Of a stretch of DNA of 63,500 bases, positions 18,889 to 28,160 are shown piece by piece. Source of the DNA: Bacteroidales bacterium (GTDB lineage Bacteria; Bacteroidota; Bacteroidia; Bacteroidales; UBA3663). The stretch spans positions 1-63,500 of the forward strand of contig JAFZTS010000021.1 in assembly GCA_017618715.1 (NCBI GenBank), read 5' to 3'. The translations under genes and the position numbers were made by a program. The notes beneath the pieces are model-generated. The model saw only the letters and a program-made list of their open reading frames with translations. It had not been told where the DNA came from and made no database searches. Each line of letters begins with the position of its first letter. The stretch's first letter is position 1.

Positions 18889-18896
18889 CAAAGGTA
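18889..18896 (-). promoter_or_regulatory. -7 box of the cyuA-crp operon
   Basis: Minus strand TACCTTTG, a variant of TAnnTTTG, 58 nt before the start codon. Confidence 0.6.
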
Positions 18897-18962
18897 ATAA
18901 GAAAAAAGTAAAAAAACAAGAATTTAACTTAATTTATTACATTTTTAACATAAAAAAGAAGG

Positions 18963-18986
18963 CTGATCTATGAAATCATAGACCAG
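18963..18986 (-). terminator. Terminator overlapping the recG stop codon
   Basis: Arms CTGATCTATGA and TCATAGACCAG pair over 11 positions with one mismatch. On the minus strand the stem is followed by TTCTTTTTTATG. The recG stop (18968-18970) lies within the stem, so the last codons of recG double as the terminator. Confidence 0.75.
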
Positions 18987-21097
18987 TCAACCTTTCCAGC
19001 AAACAAAGTTTGCATCCTTCGACGCAATATACCGTTCTGTTGGGCCTCAAGCATTGGGTCGCGTTCGATAATCTCTTTAGCCCATCGACGAGCCGTTTCG
19101 AGTATCTGTCCATCTTTGGCCAAGGATGCTATTCTGAGGTCGAAAGCGAGGCCTGACTGTTGTGTTCCCTCCAAATCACCGGGACCACGAAGACGCAAGT
19201 CAGCCTCTGCGATCTCAAAACCATCTGTGGTGCGACACATCACATCGATACGCTGACGAGTATCACTCGATAACTTATCGCTCGTGACGAGGATGCAATA
19301 AGATTGTTCGGCTCCTCGTCCGACTCGTCCACGGAGCTGATGCAACTGGCTGAGACCAAAACGTTCGGCATTTTCGATAACCATGACTGAAGCATTGGGC
19401 ACGTTTACACCAACCTCGATAACTGTGGTGGCCACCAACACCTGAGCCTCATTACGCACAAAACGACCCATGGCAGCATCCTTGTCTTTTGCCCTCATGC
19501 GACCATGAACCATCGCCACACGATACTCGGGGCCGAATTGCCGCTGAGTATCCAGAAAACCCTGTTCCACGGCCTTGTACTTCAGCTTCTCGTTCTCTTC
19601 GACCAGAGGATAGACAATGTATGCCTGATGACCCTTGGCTAATTCACCTCGAATGGCACGCGTCAAACCTAAACGCTGGGTGTCCCATCGGTGAATGGTG
19701 GCTATTGGCTTTCGTCCTGGCGGCAACTCGTCGATGATACTGACATCGAGGTCTCCATAGACAGTCATGGCCAAGGTGCGGGGTATAGGGGTAGCAGTCA
19801 TAACCAGGACATGAGGCGGACGTATGTTCTTGGTCCACAACTTCGAGCGTTGTTCGACACCGAATCGATGCTGCTCGTCAATAATCACCATGCCGAGATT
19901 CTGGAATTTTACATCCGGCTCAATCAAGGCATGTGTTCCTATCAGAATATTAAGCTGACCGTTCTCCAACTGCTCATGAATCAGCTGGCGCCTCTTCTTC
20001 GTGGTACTTCCCGTCAAAAGCGCTACTGTGATGCCTACATGTTCCAACTGAGGCCTGAGGTCGTCAAAATGCTGAGTAGCCAATATCTCAGTAGGCGCCA
20101 TCAAACATGCTTGGAAACCATTGTCAAGTGCCATCAGCATCGTCAGAGTGGCCACCATTGTCTTACCTGAGCCAACATCGCCTTGCAGCAGACGATTCAT
20201 TTGCTTGCCGGAACCCACATCTGCACGAATCTCACGAAGTACGCGTTTCTGGGCATTGGTCAACTCGAAAGGAATGAGATTATAAAAGTTGTTGAAATAA
20301 TCTCCGATTCTGGAAAAATGGAAGCCACCATTAATCTGATGACGTATCTTGAATGAGCGTACCAGATATAGCTGTAGATAGAACAACTCCTCGAACTTGA
20401 GACGATATTGTGCACGACGAAGATTATCGGCATTGGCAGGGAAATGTATCTGACGGATGGCCTGGTTGTAGGGCATCAGATTCTGCTGCTCTACGATGTA
20501 TGCAGGAAGCGTCTCGGCAAAAGGAGCAACATTTTTCTGAAGATAGTTGAGGATAATCTTCTGAATGGTCTTTGAATTCAAGCCGAATCGCTTCATCTTC
20601 TCTGTGGTATTGTACATACCATAGAGCCCAGCCTTCGCCTCGGGATCATCTTCAGGTTTTACTATCTCAATTTCAGGATGCGAAATGCTATATGTGCCAT
20701 TGAACTCCTTCGGTTGTCCAAAGATCAGGTATTCCCTTCCTTTCTGAACACTTCCTTGAATGTACTTGATCCCATTGAACCAAATACATTCGATGACACC
20801 GGTACCATCCGCAAAGAGCGCCTTCAAATGATGTTGAGGGCCTTTCATGCCAATACCCTCTTCGGTAAAGATTGTGAATTGTCCCTGCAACAAGATAAAC
20901 GGCAAAGTAGCGCCATTCCCAGAACCGGGATTCATGGCGGAAATATCGCTTATGCGATAGACCTTCGACTTATCGACGTAGCGATATGGGTAATAGCCCA
21001 ACAGTTCCTCGAGCGAATGAATATTACATTCGGTCTCGAGGAGCTCAGCCCTTTTGGGGCCAACGCCGGGTATGTACTGAAGGTCATTCAATGCCAT
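18968..21097 (-). CDS. recG: ATP-dependent DNA helicase RecG
   Basis: 709 residues. A branch-migration helicase that rescues stalled forks. The N-terminal wedge/OB region precedes helicase domains with Walker A LLQGDVGSGKTMVATL, motif II DEQH (VIIDEQHRFG), motif III TATPIPRT, and motif VI QLRGRVGRG. The C-terminal DLRLRGPGDLEGTQQSG is RecG-specific. The start overlaps the upstream cstA-like stop by 1 nt. Confidence 0.96.
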   Translation of the reverse strand: MALNDLQYIPGVGPKRAELLETECNIHSLEELLGYYPYRYVDKSKVYRISDISAMNPGSGNGATLPFILLQGQFTIFTEEGIGMKGPQHHLKALFADGTGVIECIWFNGIKYIQGSVQKGREYLIFGQPKEFNGTYSISHPEIEIVKPEDDPEAKAGLYGMYNTTEKMKRFGLNSKTIQKIILNYLQKNVAPFAETLPAYIVEQQNLMPYNQAIRQIHFPANADNLRRAQYRLKFEELFYLQLYLVRSFKIRHQINGGFHFSRIGDYFNNFYNLIPFELTNAQKRVLREIRADVGSGKQMNRLLQGDVGSGKTMVATLTMLMALDNGFQACLMAPTEILATQHFDDLRPQLEHVGITVALLTGSTTKKRRQLIHEQLENGQLNILIGTHALIEPDVKFQNLGMVIIDEQHRFGVEQRSKLWTKNIRPPHVLVMTATPIPRTLAMTVYGDLDVSIIDELPPGRKPIATIHRWDTQRLGLTRAIRGELAKGHQAYIVYPLVEENEKLKYKAVEQGFLDTQRQFGPEYRVAMVHGRMRAKDKDAAMGRFVRNEAQVLVATTVIEVGVNVPNASVMVIENAERFGLSQLHQLRGRVGRGAEQSYCILVTSDKLSSDTRQRIDVMCRTTDGFEIAEADLRLRGPGDLEGTQQSGLAFDLRIASLAKDGQILETARRWAKEIIERDPMLEAQQNGILRRRMQTLFAGKVDWSMIS

Positions 21098-22542
21098 TAC
21101 GCGTTCTTCTTCAAGTATGTACTGCGATACTTAAGGAAAGCAAAGGCAGAAACAAGAGAAGCAATGATACCAACTGCAAGACTGAATGCATAGTTGAGTT
21201 GGAACCCTTCAGGAGCAACCAGGATGTAGGTGGTGCAGACACAGGTCATGAAGATGGCTGGGAGGTAAGCGATAATCCAAAGCTTCTTGGCACGTAACAT
21301 ATAAACTGAAAGTGCCCAAAGTGTGAATACGGAGAGGGTCTGGTTGGTCCAAGAGAAATAACGCCAAAGGATATTGAAACCATCGGCATCGCTCAAGCTC
21401 CAAAGCAGAGCAACGGCCGTAAGAATGAAGATAGGAACAGCAATAACAAGGCGCCGCCAAATGCTCTTCTGCTCGAAATTGATGAAGTCGGCAACCACAA
21501 GACGAGCACTACGGAGTGCGGTATCACCTGACGTAATAGGAGCTACTGCGATTCCAAGCACGGCCAGAATGCCACCAGCTACGCCAAGCCAATTGTTGCT
21601 GACGTAGTTAGCGATATAGGCTCCGCTGAATGCCTTGCCAGTCTCGGGATTCACTACGCCGTTGTCCTGATAGAAGCAGGTGGCAGCAGCAGCCCAAACG
21701 AGAGCTACGATTCCTTCTGTAATCATGGCGCCATAAAAGCAACGACGACCCATACGCTCGTTCTTCAAACAACGTGCCATCAGAGGGGATTGTGTACCAT
21801 GGAAACCCGATATGGCGCCACAGGCAATGGTGATGAACATCATCGGGAATACAGGTGCAGACTGCCATCCCTTATTGACCAACGACCCATCCCAAAGCTC
21901 AGGCAGACCTGGATTACAAACAATGAGATAGGCACCGATACCAACAGCCATGAAAATCAGGCAGAAGGCAAAGACGGGATAGATGTTGCCAATAATCTTA
22001 TCAACCGGGCAAAGCGTGGCAATCACGTAATAAAGGAAGATGATGACAATCCACCCGTAGGCATTGAGGCCCCACCCGGATGTCATGGCACTGAGCAACT
22101 CGGCAGGTCCACTGACGAAGGTGGCCGCCAATAGTATCAGCAAGACACAAATGAAGACACACATCGCTTTGCGTGCAAAATCTCCAAGATAAGCGCCGAT
22201 GATCTCAGAGAGCGATGCACCGTTCATACGAATGCTTACCATCGAAGTCAAATAGTCGTGTACGGCACCAGCGAAAATACAACCAAAAACAATCCACAGA
22301 TAGGATGCTGTACCGAACTTGGCTCCCATGATAGCGCCAAAGATAGGGCCAAGACCCGCAATATTGAGGAACTGAACCATGTAAACCTTCCACGTGGGCA
22401 TGGGAACATAATCCACACCATCTGTCTTAGTATAGGCAGGGGTTTCGCGTTCCTCCTCAGGATGAAACACTCGGCTGACAAAGCGGCCATAAGTGAGATA
22501 GCCAACTATCAAAGCGGCCAAAGCTACTAGAAAACTGATCAT
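21097..22542 (-). CDS. CstA-family carbon starvation/peptide or pyruvate transporter, copy 1
   Basis: 481 residues, about 13 membrane segments. CstA proteins are inner-membrane transporters implicated in peptide or pyruvate uptake. This is a short form of the family. It retains LNIAGLGPIFGAIMGAK, FHGTQSPLMARCL and GDTALRSARL. It shares nearly every conserved block with the gene immediately upstream (22609-24075), so the pair is a tandem duplication. The stop overlaps recG, an odd pairing that probably reflects cotranscription only. Confidence 0.88.
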   Translation of the reverse strand: MISFLVALAALIVGYLTYGRFVSRVFHPEEERETPAYTKTDGVDYVPMPTWKVYMVQFLNIAGLGPIFGAIMGAKFGTASYLWIVFGCIFAGAVHDYLTSMVSIRMNGASLSEIIGAYLGDFARKAMCVFICVLLILLAATFVSGPAELLSAMTSGWGLNAYGWIVIIFLYYVIATLCPVDKIIGNIYPVFAFCLIFMAVGIGAYLIVCNPGLPELWDGSLVNKGWQSAPVFPMMFITIACGAISGFHGTQSPLMARCLKNERMGRRCFYGAMITEGIVALVWAAAATCFYQDNGVVNPETGKAFSGAYIANYVSNNWLGVAGGILAVLGIAVAPITSGDTALRSARLVVADFINFEQKSIWRRLVIAVPIFILTAVALLWSLSDADGFNILWRYFSWTNQTLSVFTLWALSVYMLRAKKLWIIAYLPAIFMTCVCTTYILVAPEGFQLNYAFSLAVGIIASLVSAFAFLKYRSTYLKKNA

Positions 22543-22608
22543 AATAATATGTTTTTATAGTTTATGTGCTTTTTCAATGTCACCTACCAGGGACTCTCCC
22601 CTTTTGTC

Positions 22609-24075
22609 TTATGACAACTTGGGATATACCCTGTGCTGCTTGACATGCTGGAAGTGACCCACCAAAGTGGAAACAGAAACAAAGAGCGATAAAACGACTC
22701 CGATGCCCAACCCGACATGATAAGGCAAGGCGAGACCTTCGGGTGCCACAAGTATATATGTGGAGCAAACACAGGTCATGAACACCGCAGGTAAAAATGT
22801 GACAATCCAAGGTTTCTTTTCGCGAAGAAGATAGACGGTAATAGCCCAAAGTGTAAAGACCGAGAGCGCCTGGTTACACCAAGCGAAATAACGCCATAGG
22901 ATACCGAAGCCCTTAGCATCGTTCATTGACCAGATAAGAACCGATGAAGTTAGGATAAACATCGGGATTGCGATTAGCAGACGACTCTTCATACTCTTTT
23001 GCTCCTTTTTGAAGAAGTCTGCAATGATGAGTCGGCCACTACGTAATGCCGTATCACCCGAGGTAATAGGTGCAATGGCTATACCCAAGATAGCCAAGAC
23101 ACCACCGACGAGACCGAGCCAGTTGTTACATATCGATGAGGCGACAAAAGCACCCGTATAAGCCTTACCGGTATCAGGATTTATAGTGCCATTCGCCTGA
23201 AAGAAACAGGTTGCAGCAGCGGCCCAAATGAGAGCAACAACACCTTCGGTAACCATAGCGCCATAAAAACAACGACGTCCCATAGCCTCATTCTTGATGC
23301 AGCGTGCCATCAATGGTGATTGTGTAGCATGAAAACCGGAAATAGCGCCACACGCAATCGATATGAACATCATCGGGAAGATAGGATTAACTTCCCAATC
23401 CCTGTTAACCAACGAACCTGCGCTCCATAGCTCAGGAAGTTCAGGACGTACCACCAGGAGATAACAAAGGATGCCAACAGCCATGAAGATGAGACAAGCG
23501 GCAAAAAACGGATAAATACGACCGATGATCTTATCGACAGGACAAAGAGTAGCTATCACATAATATATGAATATTATGCCAATCCACCAATAAGTAGTGA
23601 CACCAATACCCGCAGTCATGTTGCCCAACAATTCTGCAGGCCCACTGATGAATACTGCACCTACAAGAATCATCAATACGGTAATAAAGATACCCATCAA
23701 TCGCCGTGAATGACGACCTAAGAAAAAACCGATGATCTCAGGCAGTGAGGCACCATTCATTCGCAACGAAATCATTCCTGCAAGATAATCATGTGTAGCT
23801 CCTGCAAAAATAGTACCCAGTACAATCCACAAGTAGGATGCCGTACCGAACTTAGCGCCCATGATAGCACCAAAGATTGGCCCCAGACCGGCAATATTCA
23901 GAAATTGGATCATGTACACCTTCCAAGTCGGCAGAGGGATGTAATCGATACCATCCTGCCGTGTATAACAAGGTGTCTGGCGAGAATCATCAACACCGAA
24001 TACGCGACTGATGAAACGCCCATAAACGAGATAGCCGATGATAAGAGCGGCTAATGCGAGAAGAAAACTAATCAT
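22609..24075 (-). CDS. CstA-family transporter, copy 2
   Basis: 488 residues, with the same membrane layout and motifs as the 21097-22542 product (LNIAGLGPIFGAIMGAK, FHATQSPLMARCI, GDTALRSGRL). Differences concentrate in loops and the C-terminal tail, which here is longer and basic (HVKQHRVYPKLS). It is the first gene of a cstA-cstA-recG string; 66 nt separate the two copies and contain no clear promoter or terminator. Substrate is not evident. Confidence 0.88.
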   Translation of the reverse strand: MISFLLALAALIIGYLVYGRFISRVFGVDDSRQTPCYTRQDGIDYIPLPTWKVYMIQFLNIAGLGPIFGAIMGAKFGTASYLWIVLGTIFAGATHDYLAGMISLRMNGASLPEIIGFFLGRHSRRLMGIFITVLMILVGAVFISGPAELLGNMTAGIGVTTYWWIGIIFIYYVIATLCPVDKIIGRIYPFFAACLIFMAVGILCYLLVVRPELPELWSAGSLVNRDWEVNPIFPMMFISIACGAISGFHATQSPLMARCIKNEAMGRRCFYGAMVTEGVVALIWAAAATCFFQANGTINPDTGKAYTGAFVASSICNNWLGLVGGVLAILGIAIAPITSGDTALRSGRLIIADFFKKEQKSMKSRLLIAIPMFILTSSVLIWSMNDAKGFGILWRYFAWCNQALSVFTLWAITVYLLREKKPWIVTFLPAVFMTCVCSTYILVAPEGLALPYHVGLGIGVVLSLFVSVSTLVGHFQHVKQHRVYPKLS

Positions 24076-24191
24076 TCTTGATTGTCATTGTTGAGTGTCT
24101 AAATTGAATACGTGCAGTTTATGCTCATGATACACATTTTCAATTTATCAAATATTGTTTAGAAAACATTCTAAATTGCAATTTCGGCATG

Positions 24192-24199
24192 CAAATATA
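24192..24199 (-). promoter_or_regulatory. Possible -7 box of the cstA-cstA-recG string
   Basis: Minus strand TATATTTG, about 117 nt before the start of the 24075 gene. No -33 TTTG at normal distance, so this is tentative. Confidence 0.5.
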
Positions 24200-24293
24200 A
24201 GGCATTTTCTTTAATTCTCGTATGTTTTTGGCAAAAAAAGCACTTTTTTTGATAAAAAAACATAAATCATTTGGTTTTGTAATGAGAACATAC

Positions 24294-24301
24294 TATCTTT
24301 G
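24294..24301 (+). promoter_or_regulatory. Promoter of the ferredoxin gene
   Basis: TATCTTTGCACC with TTTG at 24270-24273, a 20-nt spacer, 88 nt before the start codon. Confidence 0.85.
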
Positions 24302-24389
24302 CACCATCAAAAAATGTGCGTCTCTACCGATGCACAATAGATAATTCAGAACAATAATTTTTCAACTTCTTAAACTATTCCAAATTATT

Positions 24390-24560
24390 ATGGCACGTGT
24401 AATTCTTGCCGACAAGTGCGTAGCTTGCGGCTCTTGTATCGGTGAATGCCCCGTTGAGGCAATCAAAGAGGGTGATGTTTACACCATCGACGCTGATGCT
24501 TGCATCGACTGTGGTGCTTGCGAGGCCACTTGTCCTAACGAGGCTATCGTTGAAGCTTAA
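24390..24560 (+). CDS. 2[4Fe-4S] ferredoxin
   Basis: 56 residues. A small electron carrier of anaerobes. Two CxxCxxCxxxCP clusters are complete: [12 protein letters not shown] near residues 10-21 and [12 protein letters not shown] near 39-50, with internal pseudo-twofold symmetry (EAIKEG and EAIVEA). It is monocistronic, with its own strong promoter and terminator, suggesting high expression. It is short enough to be missed by length cut-offs. Confidence 0.96.
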   Translation: MARVILADKCVACGSCIGECPVEAIKEGDVYTIDADACIDCGACEATCPNEAIVEA

Positions 24561-24601
24561 ATTCTTAAGAATCATGTTTCCCTTTCAGGGACATCCTACA
24601 G

Positions 24602-24625
24602 ACCACCCCAGCATGTTGGGGTGGT
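24602..24625 (+). terminator. Terminator of ferredoxin
   Basis: A 9-bp stem ACCACCCCA/TGGGGTGGT with a 6-nt loop followed by TTCTTTTTG. Confidence 0.9.
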
Positions 24626-24794
24626 TTCTTTTTGTGACCAAAGTATTATTCATGGTTGTTGCCAGGATTGATAATCAATGGCTCGACTGCAACTTCACAA
24701 TCAAACATGACAAAACGGTCAGTAGGGATAATTTGGAAAAAAGACGCAGTGAGAATACCTTGTACTGGCACCATGAAATAATAGTAATTAAAAA

Positions 24795-24820
24795 AGGTGT
24801 TGGGGAATGCCACAACACCT
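24795..24820 (-). terminator. Terminator of the polysaccharide operon
   Basis: An 8-bp stem AGGTGTTG/CAACACCT on the minus strand, followed by TTTTTTT, 29 nt after the aminotransferase stop. Confidence 0.88.
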
Positions 24821-24848
24821 ACAGATGATAATCAAGACAATTGACGCC

Positions 24849-26207
24849 TCACTCGGTAATTATGAGTGACTTGATGGCCTCGACAATGTAGCGGACGTCG
24901 TCTTCGGTGACGTATGGGCCTGAAGGAAGACATAGACCGACCTTGAAAAGTGACTCAGCCACACCACTGACATAAGAAGGGCTATTCTGGTAAACAGGTT
25001 GTTTGTGCATGGGTTTCCAAAGTGGACGCGCTTCGATATTAAGGGCATCCAAACCCATTCGCATTGCCTCAACGTTGTTGTTGGGCTGACAATCAGTGGT
25101 GGGGGTATCTACGGTATGGATAACACCTGCTGCACCACCAATAGCACTGGTGATAACCTGCTTATAGGCATACTCTTCTCCTTTTACCTTAAGTTTTGGA
25201 TCGAGAGTGACGGTATTGAGCCAGTAATTGGAATCATAACGCTCATCAGGATTCTTATGGAACGTGATGCCGGGAACGTCCTTTAACAGCTGGTCATAGA
25301 GTGCAGCAAGTTTTTGATGATGAGCGATATGATCGTTGAGCACCGTCATCTGGCCACGTCCAATACCGGCACAGATGTTTGAAAGACGATAATTATAACC
25401 GATAGCCGTGTGATGATAATAAGGATAAGCATCGCGTGCTTGGGTAGCATACCACATGATTTCATCCTTGGCTGCCTTATCGGGACAAATAAGGGCGCCA
25501 CCGCCTGAAGTGGTAATCATCTTATTTCCATTGAACGAAAGGACGCCATACTTGCCGAAGGTGCCAAGAACACGGCCATTCCATCGGGATCCCAAGCCCT
25601 CGGCAGCATCTTCAATAACAGGGATGCCATAGCGACTGGCTATTTCCATGATCTTGTCAATCTGGTATGGCATGCCGTAAAGAGCAACGGGGATTATGGC
25701 TTTTGGTTTGCGCCCCGTCTTGGAAATACGGTCACGGATAACTTCTTCTAATATTTCCGGATCCATATTCCAAGATTCGCGTTCAGAATCAACGAATACC
25801 GGTGTAGCTCCAAGATATGTGACAGGATGCGAACTGGCACAGAACGTGAAACTCTGGACGATGACTTCATCGCCTGGTTTCACACCACAAGCGATGAGTG
25901 AAAGATGAACGGCAGCAGTACCAGAGGCTAATGCTACTACAGCATGAGGTCGTTGGGGACAACCACTAATTGTCAAAGGGCATCCTTGCCCTTCATCGAA
26001 AGACAAAGGACAGCGAACAGCCGTCCCAAGTTGAGAGGATTTCGGATCGGGAGAATCGACAAAATGCTTAAGATCCTCTTCGAACCCATTGACATTAGGA
26101 CCAAGCGGCACGACCCAATTGGTATCAAACGCTTCCTTCACAAATTTCAACTCATTGCCTGACATGTGTGCCAAACAAAGCCAGATGCGTTTATCTCTTT
26201 TTTCCAT
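24849..26207 (-). CDS. DegT/DnrJ/EryC1/StrS-family PLP-dependent sugar aminotransferase
   Basis: 452 residues. The family aminates nucleotide-linked keto sugars using PLP. Visible are the SGTAAVHLSL cofactor loop, VIEDAAEGLGS (PLP-ring Asp), and the Schiff-base Lys in SFNGNKMITTSGGG; the C-terminus has RPLWKPMHKQPVY. Residues about 51-86 form an insertion not expected in the family, lying between GFEEDLKHFV and HAVVALASGT. It is Cys/Pro/Gly-rich (RCPLSFDEGQGCPLTISGCP) and is encoded by palindromic DNA. As last gene of an operon headed by a UDP-sugar 4,6-dehydratase, it likely acts on that 4-keto sugar. Confidence 0.88.
   Translation of the reverse strand: MEKRDKRIWLCLAHMSGNELKFVKEAFDTNWVVPLGPNVNGFEEDLKHFVDSPDPKSSQLGTAVRCPLSFDEGQGCPLTISGCPQRPHAVVALASGTAAVHLSLIACGVKPGDEVIVQSFTFCASSHPVTYLGATPVFVDSERESWNMDPEILEEVIRDRISKTGRKPKAIIPVALYGMPYQIDKIMEIASRYGIPVIEDAAEGLGSRWNGRVLGTFGKYGVLSFNGNKMITTSGGGALICPDKAAKDEIMWYATQARDAYPYYHHTAIGYNYRLSNICAGIGRGQMTVLNDHIAHHQKLAALYDQLLKDVPGITFHKNPDERYDSNYWLNTVTLDPKLKVKGEEYAYKQVITSAIGGAAGVIHTVDTPTTDCQPNNNVEAMRMGLDALNIEARPLWKPMHKQPVYQNSPSYVSGVAESLFKVGLCLPSGPYVTEDDVRYIVEAIKSLIITE
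25950..26055 (-). repeat. In-frame palindromic insertion within the aminotransferase gene
   Basis: The segment coding residues about 51-86 is bounded by imperfect inverted arms TTGGGGAC (25953-25960) and GTCCCAA (26023-26029). A perfect 6-bp hairpin AAGGGC/GCCCTT lies inside (25976-25993). The reading frame stays open. Nested symmetry and lack of family counterpart suggest an inserted repeat rather than ancestral sequence. Confidence 0.5.
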
Positions 26208-26256
26208 AATTACCTATAAAGAATAGCAGAGAGTATGAAGAATCAAATAACGCGAT

Positions 26257-26997
26257 TCAAAAACGTTGGCATGCTTCTTTATATGTGTCGAGCGAACCAA
26301 TATCGAAACGTCCTGCCGACATGTGCCAGGCGTGGATGGTAGTATGATCGACCATGTAATGAGCCAGGTTTCCAGGAGCGTCCTTACCGCATCCATCTTC
26401 GACAGAATGACGGATTAAGTCAAGGTCGTGCTGAAGATATATGTAGAAAGGCGGAACTGCCCAATGAGATTTTGGCACAGCAGGCTTCTCCTCCATATTG
26501 AGGACTTTGTCGTTATCGTCAAGAACGACAACACCCGTACGTTGAAGCTTCGCTACATCAGGTTGTTCATGACACATGATACAGCTGGTCTGCTTGGACT
26601 TTGCGAAATCAACAAATTCCTTGAAACTGAAAAAGAGAATGTTATCAGCGGCAACGACAAGCAATGAAGAATCATGCTGATCACGTCGGTCAAGAAAGTC
26701 GATGGCCAGAAGCAGGTCACATACAGCGCCAAGACGGGTTTCGTTGGTTTCTGTTCCGTCATCGATGATGGTGATGGGTTTGGAATAACAAGCATTCTGT
26801 TTCCAAGCATCAAAGTGATGGGCAAACTTATGGTTTGTGATGATGATATGCTCATCAATATCGGGAATTTGGTCGATATCTAAGAGCATACGGTCGAGAA
26901 TTGATTTCTCTCCAATCTTGAGTAAAGGTTTAGGGAAATTCTTAGTGAGTTCACCAAGACGAGTAGCGTAACCTGCTGCGATAACAATCGTTTTCAT
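26257..26997 (-). CDS. Sugar-1-phosphate nucleotidyltransferase
   Basis: 246 residues. An NTP-transferase (GT-A like) fold that joins a sugar 1-phosphate to a nucleotide. The N-terminal AAGYATRLGELTKNFPKPLL is the GxxTRL...PKPL signature; VVAADNILF carries the metal-binding Asp, and MEEKP follows. The ATG at 26997 gives the standard start of the family. Located between a UDP-glucuronate 4-epimerase and an aminotransferase, it could activate the product of the kinase at 28161; nucleotide and sugar specificity are not readable from sequence. Confidence 0.85.
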   Translation of the reverse strand: MKTIVIAAGYATRLGELTKNFPKPLLKIGEKSILDRMLLDIDQIPDIDEHIIITNHKFAHHFDAWKQNACYSKPITIIDDGTETNETRLGAVCDLLLAIDFLDRRDQHDSSLLVVAADNILFFSFKEFVDFAKSKQTSCIMCHEQPDVAKLQRTGVVVLDDNDKVLNMEEKPAVPKSHWAVPPFYIYLQHDLDLIRHSVEDGCGKDAPGNLAHYMVDHTTIHAWHMSAGRFDIGSLDTYKEACQRF

Positions 26998-27007
26998 ATA
27001 CGGAGGA

Positions 27008-28117
27008 TTACTTGACAATAGTGGTTGCCGTACCATAATACTTGGCATACCATTCAGCAAAAGATCTCAATCCATCGCGCAAACTTGTAGAAGGTTTATA
27101 GCCGAAATCCTCTTCGAGAGGTGTCGTATCGGCATAAGTGACAGGTACATCGCCAGGTTGCATTGGAACGAGTTCCTTGTACTTCTCGAAATTATAGTTT
27201 GCTGGAAGAACATTGGCACGTATGAGTTCCTGTTGAAGAATATCAACGAAGTCAAGAAGGTTCTCAGGATTGTTATTGCCAATATTATATACTTTGTATG
27301 GAGGGATGGGGAGACCATCTTCACCGTCTGCCTTTTCGGGAGCATGCTGCATAATACGTACAACACCCTCGACGATATCATCAACATAGGTGAAATCTCG
27401 CTTGCACTTGCCGAAGTTATAAATTTGGATTTTTTCGCCACGACGCAGCTTGTTGGTGAAACCGAAATATGCCATATCGGGGCGTCCTGCCGGACCATAG
27501 ACAGTGAAGAATCGGAGACCTGTAGATGGTATGTTGTAGAGCTTGGAGTAGGCATGAGCCAACAATTCGTTGCTCTTCTTGGTGGCAGCATATAGTGAAA
27601 CCGGGTTGTCCACCTTGTCATCGGTACTATAAGGGACTTTCTTGTTCGAACCATATACAGAACTCGACGAAGCATAGACAAGATGTTCCACATGATGATG
27701 ACGGCAGCACTCAAGGATATTATAGAAACCGATGAGATTACTCTCGATGTAGGCATCAGGATTTGTAATTGAATAACGAACACCAGCCTGTGCAGCAAGA
27801 TTTACCACAACCGACGGTTTTTCCTCAGCAAAGAGATGATTGAGAGTTTGCATGTCGGCGATGTTCCCCTTGACGAACTTCCAATATTTCTCCCGTTCGT
27901 CCTTGCCAGGATGCAGTTTGGCCACAAGATCGTTGAGTTGTTGGAGACGTTCGAATTTGATATTTACGTCGTAATAGTTATTCAGACTGTCGATACCGAT
28001 GATTCGAATGCCAGGCACATCATTAAAAAGGCGCTTGACGAGGTTGCTTCCGATAAAACCGGCAGCACCAGTTACTAATACAGTCTTACCTTCAAGAGAA
28101 ATATTATAATTTACCAT
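27008..28117 (-). CDS. NAD-dependent UDP-glucuronate 4-epimerase
   Basis: 369 residues, extended short-chain dehydrogenase. Rossmann loop GAAGFIGSNLV near residue 17, IGIDSLNNYYD, the catalytic SSSSVYG and YAATKK (YxxxK), and the substrate-loop RFFTVYGPAGRPDMA typical of UDP-glucuronate epimerases. It would interconvert UDP-glucuronate and UDP-galacturonate. It begins 43 nt after the kinase gene on the same strand; the nucleotidyltransferase follows 10 nt later. A UDP-glucose/GlcNAc 4-epimerase is a less likely alternative. Confidence 0.87.
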   Translation of the reverse strand: MVNYNISLEGKTVLVTGAAGFIGSNLVKRLFNDVPGIRIIGIDSLNNYYDVNIKFERLQQLNDLVAKLHPGKDEREKYWKFVKGNIADMQTLNHLFAEEKPSVVVNLAAQAGVRYSITNPDAYIESNLIGFYNILECCRHHHVEHLVYASSSSVYGSNKKVPYSTDDKVDNPVSLYAATKKSNELLAHAYSKLYNIPSTGLRFFTVYGPAGRPDMAYFGFTNKLRRGEKIQIYNFGKCKRDFTYVDDIVEGVVRIMQHAPEKADGEDGLPIPPYKVYNIGNNNPENLLDFVDILQQELIRANVLPANYNFEKYKELVPMQPGDVPVTYADTTPLEEDFGYKPSTSLRDGLRSFAEWYAKYYGTATTIVK

Positions 28118-28160
28118 ATTGATTCACTAGATTAACTCAATACCTAACAATATTCACGGC

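Larger units (their letters stand above)
24076..24389. other. Divergent intergenic region between cstA-like gene and ferredoxin
   Basis: 314 nt of AT-rich DNA holding two divergent promoters and an 88-nt ferredoxin leader. I see no further gene, repeat or obvious riboswitch in it. Confidence 0.7.
24561..24848. other. Non-coding spacer after ferredoxin
   Basis: Holds the ferredoxin terminator, the terminator of the convergent aminotransferase gene and about 150 nt in which I see nothing. A plus-strand reading frame across the ferredoxin gene and this spacer is not protein-like. Confidence 0.65.

Noticed and set aside
24302..24389. Riboswitch in the ferredoxin leader
   Set aside because: The leader is AT-rich with only weak pairing and matches no riboswitch core I know.
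24442..24828. 128-codon plus-strand frame across ferredoxin and its terminator
   Set aside because: It runs through the ferredoxin gene in another frame and through a strong terminator.
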